NCBI GenBank assembly: GCA_001275005.1
Contig: JWZX01000871.1
Span: forward strand, 1 to 10,569
From: Chrysochromulina tobinii
Lineage: Eukaryota > Haptophyta > Prymnesiales > Chrysochromulinaceae
Direction of reading: 5' to 3'
Length of the DNA stretch: 10,569 bases
A model generated the notes under the pieces. The model worked only from the letters and a program-made list of their open reading frames with translations, did no database searches and was not told where the DNA came from. This document shows, piece by piece, positions 1 to 7,400 of this stretch. Each line of letters begins with the position of its first letter. The first letter of the stretch is position 1. A program made the position numbers and the translations under genes.

Positions 1-340
1 CATCAGAGGCAATCAGAGCTCATCAGAGGCAATCAGAGCTCATCAGAGGCAATCAGAGCTCATCAGAGGCAATCAGAGCTCATCCGAGGTCATCAGTGGT
101 CATCAGAGGCTATCATCAGAGGCTATCATCAGAGGTTATCAGAGGTCATCAGAGGTCATCAGAGGTCATCAGAGGTCATCCAAGGTCATCAGAGGCCATC
201 AGAGGTCATTGGAGGTCATCAGTGGTCATCAGTGGTCATCAGTGGTCATCAGTGGTCGTCATCAGCGATCATCAGAGGTCATCAGTGGTCATCAGTGGTC
301 ATCAGAGATCATCCGAGGTCATCCGAGGTCATCTGGCCGC
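1..340 (-). repeat. 10-bp tandem repeat array (intron of amidohydrolase gene)
   Basis: Bases 1-80 are four copies of the 20-mer catcagaggcaatcagagct. From about 80 to 340 the array continues as degenerate 10-mers of the form ggtcatcaga or ggtcatcagt. Read on the minus strand, the sense of the gene at 699-1420, the units are TCTGATGACC, CACTGATGACC and TCTGATTGCC, each with a CTGAT core resembling a branchpoint (CTRAY). I take it as interior intron sequence of the amidohydrolase gene, because that gene's first exon ends at 699 and its next exon is not found in the window. Open frames through it, such as 96-389 plus, are translations of the repeat and not genes. Confidence 0.85.
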
Positions 341-698
341 GCACCCTGACCCTGATCTAGGTGCATCAGGTGGAGCTCTGTCCACATAGCCCACGCCTCT
401 AGTTGCCAGCCATGAGCACCTTGTTTTACCTGATGAGGGAGGTCATCCGAGGTCATCCGAGCTCATAAGAGGTCATTAGAGGTCATCAGTGGTCATCAGT
501 GGTCATCAGAGGTCATCAGTGGTCGAGCACGAACCTGCAGGCCACCATACGGTCATCAGTGGTCATCATTGGTCATCAGAGGCCATCAGTGGTCATCAGT
601 GGTCATCAGTGGTCATCAGTGGTCGAACACGAGAACCTGCAGGCCATCAGGTGAGCTCTGGGCGAGGAACCCAAGGGGGGGAACCTCCTCTGACGAAC
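341..698 (-). repeat. Rest of the intron: decamer array with copies of a missing exon's start
   Basis: This stretch follows the predicted donor (GT at 698-697) of the amidohydrolase first exon. It contains two acceptor-like copies on the minus strand. At 636 CTGCAG is followed by GTTCTCGTGTTCGACCACTG, and at 534 CTGCAG is followed by GTTCGTGCTCGACCACTG. Joined in phase to the upstream exon, the second would read R-F-V-L-D-H and then meet a TGA in the repeat. FVLDH is the expected next motif of this hydrolase family, so these look like duplicated 5' edges of an exon that itself lies beyond base 1. A weaker relic (ctaggtgcatcaggtggagc at 358-377) resembles the acceptor segment at 637-655. Decamers fill the remainder, and 344-440 holds some unique sequence that I could not assign. 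Confidence 0.65.
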
Positions 699-1420
699 CT
701 GGTGGACGGAGCCGCGGCAGCGAGCGCGGCGACTGATTTGAGGTCGTCCGCACGGACGCAGAGCTCGAAGACGAGATCGAAATCTCCCGCGAGCTTCGCC
801 TTCGCCACGATGTCGTCGCGCAGGCAGGTGCCCGCCGGCTGCGGGTGCAGCACCTGGCGCACACCCTTGACCGATGGCACCGCCGACCATCGCTCCACCC
901 AGGCCGCGAACTCGTCGACGGTCCCATCGACGACGGGAGCGCCTATGACGGCGCCGCATAGCCGGTTGCTTGGGTCGGCGCACAACGCGACAAGCGCCGC
1001 CGCCTCCTTGGCACGATCCTCCGGTGCCACATCCACCTCCATGTAGACGCAGTGCGTCACGTTGGGAACCTGGGACGCGTAGTCTGCGATGGAGGCGTCG
1101 ACGGCGATGGAGGTGAGGCTCGTGTCGCCGATGAGCCAAGGCGGTAGCGACGAGGCCGACCACAGGTGCACGTGCGTGTCCACGATCGTGCGGGAAGTTG
1201 TCGCAGCACTCGCCTTCTTGGCCGCCTTCTTGGCCGCTTTCTTGGCCGCCTTCTCAGCAGCGAGCTCGCGCTTGGCCTCCTCGAAGGCGGCGTCGACGTC
1301 GTTCGCGAGGTCCGCCATCGAGCTCTCGAGGTCGTCGACTTCTAGCGCCGCCCAGTCCGACGGCTTCGCTAGACGCGACTCATCGAAGGGACGCAGAACC
1401 AGTTGCTCGTCGGACGCCAT
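699..1420 (-). CDS. Amidohydrolase-2 family protein, first coding exon (partial gene)
   Basis: This is a predicted metal-dependent TIM-barrel hydrolase of the amidohydrolase-2 family (COG3618-like; fuconolactonase and dicarboxylate-lactonase relatives). The substrate is unknown. The exon encodes 240 aa and ends in phase 2 at CACCAG|GTTCGT. Residues 1-50 are a unique acidic leader and about 50-65 a Lys/Ala tract with repeated AAKK. The family hallmark TIVDTHVHLW, with its HxH metal ligands, follows; then come GAVIGAPVVDGTVDEFAAW, VKGVRQVLH (the conserved GVRH/Q strand) and DLVFELCVRADDL. The next expected element, FVLDHCG, is split by the intron. I chose M1420 because it sits in the shorter 5' region; an in-frame M at 1534 would add 38 low-complexity residues. 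The gene is divergent from the ankyrin gene. The 3' exons are outside the window. Confidence 0.8.
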
Positions 1421-1454
1421 GTCGCCCAAGCCGCGCGCGCTCGTCGGACGCCAT
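1380..1454 (-). other. Upstream ORF from a duplicated start-codon segment
   Basis: A segment carrying the ATG of the amidohydrolase gene (GGCGTCCGACGAGC with its GGCTTGGGCGA leader) is present twice in tandem, 34 bp apart. The upstream copy has its own ATG at 1454-1452, which starts a 24-codon ORF (begins MASDERARLGR) ending at 1380, out of frame with the predicted start at 1420. If the transcript begins upstream of 1454, this uORF overlaps the main start and could lower its translation. Alternatively the transcript starts between 1454 and 1420, and the copy is silent. Confidence 0.45.
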
Positions 1455-1630
1455 CGCCCAAGCCGACATCGACCGTGAATGATCGGTTGACTCTGTGAAT
1501 GAACGGCGGGGGGGCCGACGGGCGCGCGCGCCAATAATCTCCTCGACTTTCACATTGACGCCTTTCTCGCTTGCATGCATGTCTAGGGGAAACACAAGAC
1601 TAGCCCACCACTCTCACCTCAAGGAGAGCC
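1455..1630. promoter_or_regulatory. Divergent promoter region between amidohydrolase and ankyrin genes
   Basis: About 175-210 bp separates the two divergent start codons, so both promoters must lie here or within the 5' exons. I see no convincing TATA box. A CCAAT on the plus strand at 1531-1535 lies about 95 bp before the ankyrin ATG, and a GC-alternating tract (gcgcgcgcg) precedes it. The ankyrin ATG context is gccATGG, a good eukaryotic start. The assignment rests on position only. Confidence 0.4.
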
Positions 1631-3460
1631 ATGGAAGTGACGCAAGCGAACGCGTGCGCACTGCACTGGCTCGATGCAGGCGCTTACATCTTCGACGCGG
1701 TCAGCCACAACAACGTGCAGGCGCTCGAGCTCTACCTGCGGCATGTCCAGAAAACATGCAGCTTCGCGAGCTCTGCAATCGCGCGCACCGGCGACGACGA
1801 GTGCATGTGGCCGCTTCTCAAGGCCGCGCAGGAGGGGCACTACGAGTGCGCGAAGCTGCTGCTCGAGCACGGGTCGCCGGTCGACATGCCCGCCGAGTAC
1901 GTCGACCGCGCGCCCGATCTCCCGCTCACGACACCGCTCATGTGGGCAGCGCATCGGCACGACGTCCGGCTGGTCGAGCTTCTCCTCTTTCACGGAGCGG
2001 ACCCGCGGCGCATCGACGACGTCAACGCCGACGATGAGAATGGGAGCGCGTAAGAAGCCCCCGAGCCTCTCACTGACCTCTCACTCGCTCACATTCGAGT
2101 AGTGTCCTCCTCCAAGTGCTGCACTCGCGCCCTGTGCACACTGCGCGCTGGACGCGACGCTGTGGACCGCTCGTCGGACTCACTGACAAACAGTACGACC
2201 GTCACTGACAGTGCGAGATCCCCACTCCTCCCCACAGGTACGAGTACGCTCTGGGAGGCGATCTGACGACCTTCCAGCTCGACAACGCAGGCGAGCGATG
2301 CCTCGAGCTCCTCACCGACGCGCTGGACGAGGCTGAGCGCGGAGAGCGCGAGGAGGGCTGCGCGTACGCCGACTGTTCGTGTCCGTGGCATGGTGGCTAC
2401 GGCAACAGACCGTGGAGCTATGCCCAAAAGGGCTCGAGCAGTGGTTACGCCCAAAACGGCTCGAGCAGTGGCTCGAGCACCGACGGTGACGACGCCACCT
2501 TGGACGACGTCCACGACGAGAATCACGACGACCGGCGTGAATCTCGTGGGAATCTCGACGAGAACGGCGAGCCCGTCGAGCTTCTGGAGTTTCGCACGGG
2601 CTGTGGCAAGGCAGCAGTGCCGGCACTCGTCACGGCGCTCGGCGCGGGATGCCTCGAGCTGCTCAGTGATGACGGCACTGCAGCGTCCTCCGTGCCTGCA
2701 CCCGCACCGGCGGCGGTGCTGTGGCACAAGAAGGGAGTGAGCTACACGGCCCGGCCTGTCAAGTCGGGTGTGAATGGCAAGTCGGGTGTGAATGGTACGG
2801 ATCGGCCTTTGGCCACAGCGAACGTTCGGACGAGCGAAGCGCTCGACATGGCTCTCATCGACGTCGACGACGCAGCAGACGACCGTGTGCTGCAGCCGCT
2901 GTTCAGCCTCGAGAGCGGCTTCACGCAGACCGCCGATCTGCCCCTCGGAGCTCTCCCCTCCGACCAGCCCTCAGACCTGCTGGTCTTGCACCTGCCGCCC
3001 GAGCCGCTCACCTCCCTGACCTCCCCCACGGCGCGACAGCAACCCCGCCCGGCGCATGCATGTGCTCACTACGGCGCGCGTCCGCGAGACGTCCACCTGA
3101 GCTTCTCGGCCCACCTGCGTCGCCGGTTGGGCGCGATGAGCGACTCAGCCGTCATCGGACCCTGCGCCGCCATCATCAAGCGGCGCTACCCGAGCGGGTA
3201 AGTTCCGTCACTGATTGCCACTGAGTGCAACTGATTACGCCGCCATCATCAAAGTGGCGGTACCCGAACGGATGACCAGAGGCCCCAAGCCCCTGCCCCA
3301 ATGAGGGCGCATGCAAGCGCTCACCTCGGAGCCCCCCCCGCTCCCCCACACTCTCCACAGGTACAACAAATCCAAGCTCGGCCCGAACCAGGGCCATCGG
3401 TCGCATGGTGGCGGCACTCGGGTGGCGGTCGTCGAGTACATTTACACGGCTGGCCAATGA
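1631..3460 (+). CDS. Ankyrin-repeat protein, three exons
   Basis: The predicted join is 1631-2049, 2238-3197 and 3361-3460 (1479 nt, 492 aa). Both introns are phase 2 with clear signals: GC|GTAAGA to CCCACAG|GTAC, and GG|GTAAGT to TCCACAG|GTAC. Residues about 17-42, 59-86 and 99-130 form ankyrin repeats; WPLLKAAQEGHYECAKLLLE and TPLMWAAHRHDVRLVELLLF match the TPLxxAAxxGHxxxVxLLLxxGA pattern. Ankyrin repeats are protein-binding scaffolds, so the partner cannot be named. The middle exon encodes a Cys-containing patch (CAYADCSCPW), a duplicated YAQ-G-SSSG stretch, an acidic linker and a Pro-rich section. The C-terminus, after RRYPSG, runs YNKSKLGPNQGHRSHGGGTR and ends VEYIYTAGQ. I do not recognise the C-terminal half. 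Its 3' end is convergent with Lon. Both downstream exons begin with GT, as in the neighbouring genes. Confidence 0.8.
2050..2237 (+). other. Intron 1 of the ankyrin gene
   Basis: This 188-bp intron runs from GTAAGAAG to a pyrimidine-rich CCACTCCTCCCCACAG. Unlike most introns here it is largely unique sequence, with only scattered CACTGAC motifs in sense orientation (near 2072, 2180 and 2204) that resemble branchpoints. Without removing it the frame stops at 2051-2053. After removal the frame continues DENGSA-YEYALGG. Confidence 0.75.
3165..3360 (+). repeat. Ankyrin intron 2 with a copy of the exon 2 3' edge
   Basis: Intron 2 is 3198-3360. The last 33 bp of exon 2 (3165-3197) are repeated inside the intron at 3238-3271 with a few changes. 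The offset is 73-74 bp. Between the copies lies GTAAGTTCC followed by CACTGATTGCC-type units in sense orientation. The copy has lost the donor (ggatga instead of gggtaa), so only the first junction should splice. The same arrangement is seen in Lon introns on the other strand. Confidence 0.8.
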
Positions 3461-3540
3461 ACGAGTCATTCGACGAGTCATGACCTCTAATGACCTCTAA
3501 TGACCTCTAATGACCTCTAATGGCCTTGCCCAAGGAAGCA
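3461..3540 (+). repeat. 10-bp tandem repeat just after the ankyrin stop codon
   Basis: Four to five copies of tgacctctaa lie at about 3480-3525, 20 bp past the stop codon and so probably in the 3' UTR. The unit is a variant (CTCTAATGACC) of the CTCTGATGACC repeat found in the Lon introns, but on the plus strand, the sense strand of the ankyrin gene. Confidence 0.75.
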
Positions 3541-4393
3541 CCGCGTGATGGCAGCCGCCTAGCCGCCGCTTGGACGTCGACGCTGATTGACGGATCAGAA
3601 AGTGCAGCCACGCGCGGTTGAGCTCCCTACAGAGACAACCTAGGGAGAGGAAGGGAGAGGTAGGGAGAAGAAGATCATGTGGAGATCATGTGGAGATCTT
3701 GAACGGAGCCCCGCTGGCCGAACGGAATACAGTCACTGGGTTCCCCAACATACCTCTAAACCTCTCTCATGACCTCGCCTCTCGTCTCTTCATACGAGCC
3801 TGCAGCCTGGCCGGTCGCCCACCTTGGCGCGTGTGCGTGCAGTGACCAGAGTGGGCTGTGCGGCACGGCCGGGGTGGCACGGGGCACGCACCGAGCCAGA
3901 GAACGCGACGTCGGAGGTCATAGAAGCGTACGGTAGAGAAGCGAAAAAAGCATGCTTGTACAGTCACGTGGAGGTGTCTGACTGGTCGCACGGGTCTGAC
4001 AGCCCTGCGGTGTGTACACCGTAGTAGTACTGACATTCGTCTCGCTACGACCTTCGGCCGGCTGAACGGCTAAAAGTCGCGCTCCCCACCCTACAGTCAC
4101 GCTCTAAACACGCTCTCGAGGTGCTCCCGTCCGCTGCTCGATCTCCATCTCCTATCCACCTCCATCTAGATCTCGATCTCGATCTCCGCTGCTCGATCTC
4201 CTTCCTGCATCCATCTCCTACAGTACAGCTACACTCGGCTCGCTTGTACCTGCCAAGACGCGCGGCACACCGAGCGTCCCCCGGCACCACGAGCAGCCGA
4301 GGGGGGGGGGGAGCACCCCGAGTCACCGAGCGTTCCGACCTTCCGTCAGAGGCTCTACAGGCTAAGCTTTGCGTCCATCTCGAACACCACATC
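3541..4393. other. Convergent intergenic region, no gene recognised
   Basis: This lies between the 3' ends of the ankyrin (plus) and Lon (minus) genes. Open frames here have no recognisable domains and biased composition. Visible structure: three purine-rich 10-mers of the form tagggagagg at 3641-3670; two 11-mers atcatgtggag at 3674-3695; repeated atctcgatctc and gctgctcgatctcc between 4132 and 4200; and a run of eleven G at 4301-4311. I see no AATAAA polyadenylation signal, tRNA or rRNA. It should contain both 3' UTRs. Confidence 0.5.
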
Positions 4394-4405
4394 TTACAGC
4401 TTGCT
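4394..4405 (-). other. C-terminal SKL peroxisomal targeting signal (PTS1)
   Basis: The last codons are AGC AAG CTG followed by TAA (SKL-stop). SKL is the canonical PTS1 recognised by the PEX5 receptor. Upstream residues are REAQFA. A type 1 signal is the standard way LONP2 proteins of plants, fungi and animals reach peroxisomes. Confidence 0.92.
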
Positions 4406-7400
4406 TGCGAACTGGGCCTCGCGGCCCCGCGCCGCCAGCGCAACGAACGCGGTCGTCACACCCTCGCTCGGCGCCGTCACGGGCGCATCCTCACGCGTCG
4501 TCGCGGGCAAGAGCGCCGCCGCGAGCAGCTCTTCGGCGGTGGAGCACCAGATGAGCGTGAGCTCGGCTTTGACCTAATTTGGGCGATGCCAAGAGTCGGC
4601 GCTCAGGCATGCAGATAGGAACACTCAGATGCACCATCAGTGGCAATCACTTCGGGGGCGAGATCATGCACATCCTAATTAGGAACACTGAGATGCGCCA
4701 TCAGTGGCAATCACCTCGGGGGCGAGATCATGCACATCCTTCTCGTTCCTACGTGGCAGCAGCACGCGCTGCACGCCCGACCGATGCGCCGCGAGCACCT
4801 GTGAGGGATGCAATCAGAGGTCATCATCAGAGGTCATCATCAGAGGTCATCATGAGAGCATCGCGAGCACCTGATGAGGGAGGCAATCAGCGGTGCAATG
4901 AGGGCTCATCAGTGGTGCTCAGCGGTCATCAGTCCGCCCGGTGCACCGCGAGATCGCCGCGAGATCACCTTCTCGCGCACGCCGCCCACAGGGAGCACTT
5001 GACCTCGCAGTGAGATCTCGCCCGTCATCGCGGTATCCGAGCGTGCCAACCGGCCTGTGAAGAGCGATGCGAGCGCCACAAGCACCGCTGCTCCGGCGGA
5101 GGGGCCGTCCTTCCGGATGGCGCCCGCGGGGAAGTGCACCTGATGATGGAGGCCATCAGCCGCCCATTAGCATGCAAGTAACCCCTCGCAATCGGCCTCG
5201 CGATCCGTGGCCATCAGTGGCCTTCAGTTGCAATCAGTGGCCTCCAGGGGACGCGTACGTGCACATCGATGCCTGAGAGCAGCGAGGTGGCCGAGATCGC
5301 GCTCGTCTCGGCGCGAGATGCGCTCGAGATCGCGTCGTGCTCGCCGCTTCCCGAGGGTTTCGTTATGAGTTTCGTCGAGGGTCTCGTCATTGCCGCATTT
5401 GGCGCCGAGGCGGCGGCGGCGGGCGGCGGCAGCTGCTCCTCAAGCCCGAGCTCAGCCGCCTGAAAGCGAGGCAACCAGCGAGGCCATGGACGTGGTCATG
5501 AACGTGGCAATGAGCGAGGCAATCAAGAGAGGGCCATCGGCGGCATGCACCTGCGAGCGAAGGTAGGAGAGGGCCGTTTGCACGGACTCCTGCATCACCT
5601 CCCCAATCTGGCCTGTCAAGATGAGCTGCGATGACGGAGACGATGCACAGCAGCACTCAGTGGCCATCAGGCGCCTATCAAGCCCCGCTCACGAAGCAAT
5701 CACGCTGGAGATGCGCGTGAGATCACGGGAGATGCGCGGGAGATCGAGGGAGATGTGCACCTGGCCCGAGCCGCGCATGCGTGAGGACTCGATGAAGAGC
5801 AGTTCGCCCCCCGCCGGCGTCCAAGCGAGCCCGAGGGCAATCCCCGGCCGTGTGAAGACCTCCCGCGCTTCCCTCTCGTACTTACGGGGGCCGAGTAACC
5901 GCCCGAGCTCCTCCGGGGGCACCTGATGAGGGATGCAATCAGAGGTCATCATGGGCCGAGTAACCGCCCGAGCTCCCCGGGTGCGTGTGAGTACCGAGGT
6001 TGGGAAGGAGGCGGCAGGTCATCAGGGAGGCGATCCGGTCAGCCTTCATCAGGTTGGGCCATCAGGGAGATTGTGGGGAGGTTGGGTCATCAGGGAGATT
6101 GTGGGGAGGTTGGATCATCAGGGAGATTGTGGGGAGGTTGGATCATCAGGGAGATTGTGGGGAGGTTGGGTCATCAGGGAGATTGTGGGGAGGTTGGGTC
6201 AATCAGGGAGATTGTGGGGAGGTTGGGTCATCAGGGAGATTGTGGGGAGGTTGGGTCATCAAGGAGGCGATCCGGTCAGTCCTCATCGAGAGGCGTCCAG
6301 ATACTAACGCATCTGTGGCAATCCAGATAGTATCTGGTCAATCTGCGTTAGTATGTGACACCACGTGCGGCGCAATCTCGTATCTCCCCGCAATCTCGTA
6401 TCTCCCCACAATCTCGTATCTCCCCACAATCTCCCCAATCAAGAGGAGCACTCACCGTGATCGCGGGCGCAATCAAGAGGAGCGCTCACCGTGATCGCGG
6501 GCGCCGCCTCGCGCTCCTTGCCAGGTGGCAGCTTGGCCAGTTCCACAGCGACCGCCCGACACAGCGCCGCGACCTCGCGCTCGAGAGATCGCAATCCCGC
6601 CTCTCGAGTGTAACCGTCCACCAGCGCGACGAGCGTCGTATCGGGCAGACGCACGAAGTCCGCAGGCAGTCCACTCTGGCGCACCTGCTCCATCAATGGT
6701 AATCAGTGGCAATCAGAGGTCATCAGTGGCAGTCCACTCTGGCGCACCTGCTCCATCAATGGTAATCAGTGGCAATCAGAGGTCATCAGTGGCAGTCCAC
6801 TCTGGCGCACCTGCTCCATCAGCAGAGAGGCGGTAATCAGTGACAATCAGTGGCCATCAGTGGCCATCAGTGGCCATCAAAGGTCATCAATCAGAGGCAA
6901 TCACCTGTCGCGGCAGCAGGTGGCGCTGGGCGATGTGGAGCTTCTCATCAAGCGTGTAGCCGCTGATCTCGATAATCTCGAGACGATCGAGCAGCGCCGG
7001 AGGTAATCGGTCCGTCGCGTTCGCCGTCGCGAGGAAGAGCACCTGATGAGGGAGGCAATCAGAGGTCATCATCAGAGTAATCGGTCTGTAACGTTCGCCG
7101 TCGCGAGGAAGAGCACCTGATGAGGGAGGCAATCAGTGGAGGGAATACTTGGTCATCAGCGGCCATCAGCGGCCATCAGCGGCCATCAGAGATCATCAGT
7201 GGCCATCAAGGGTCATCAGCAGCACTCGCAGGAGACCGTTACCTTGGAGAGGTCCACCGGCAGGTTGAGGTAGTGGTCGGTGAACGCGCCGTTCTGGGCG
7301 GGGTCGAGCACCTGATGAGGGAGGCAATCAGAGGTCATCATCAGAGTAATCGGACGCGCCGTTCTGGGCGGGGTCGAGCACCTCGAGCAGCGCGGCGGAC

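Larger units (their letters stand above)
4394..5922 (-). other. LONP2: Lon exons 11-16: Ser-Lys protease domain
   Basis: Exon 11: [19 protein letters not shown] and [20 protein letters not shown]. Exon 12: [20 protein letters not shown]. Exon 13 is 67 aa of Ala/Pro/Ser-rich sequence ending SGIDVH. Exon 14: [16 protein letters not shown] with the nucleophile Ser883, [20 protein letters not shown] ending in the general-base Lys926. Exon 15: [20 protein letters not shown]. Exon 16: [17 protein letters not shown] to the SKL terminus. Ser883 and Lys926 are 43 residues apart, as in E. coli Lon (Ser679 and Lys722). Lys926 is the last codon before intron 14. Confidence 0.9.
5923..6489 (-). repeat. 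Lon intron 10: several tandem arrays and duplicated junctions
   Basis: At 567 bp this is the longest Lon intron. From the donor: a 34-bp tandem duplication (6437-6470 and 6471-6504) repeats the donor junction ATCACG|GTGAG; the upstream donor at 6490 keeps frame. Next come three 18-bp units (6372-6425), then a palindromic segment (6301-6354). Seven copies of a 28-bp unit follow (6060-6256). A 24-bp copy of exon 11 sequence sits at 5953-5976, duplicating 5888-5911 at an offset of 65 bp. The acceptor is CCCTCATCAG|GTGCCC. Confidence 0.85.

Noticed and set aside
96-389. 97-aa plus-strand ORF rich in VIRGH/SSEV
   Set aside because: Pure translation of the decamer repeat; no start context or domain.
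1-640. CRISPR-like array
   Set aside because: Units are 10-20 bp, contiguous and degenerate with no unique spacers, no cas genes are nearby, and the flanking genes are spliced eukaryotic genes.
4121-4618. 165-aa plus ORF
   Set aside because: Overlaps Lon exon 16 in antisense and a simple-repeat tract; no domain is recognisable.
5926-6494. Overlapping plus-strand ORFs of [10 protein letters not shown]-type repeats
   Set aside because: Translation of the 28-bp minisatellite in intron 10; no independent coding signs.
7314-7353. Box C/D snoRNA in the intron inserts (UGAUGA and CUGA motifs)
   Set aside because: Both motifs are inherent to the repeat unit and lie only a few bases apart or recur endlessly; no terminal stem or guide spacing is visible.
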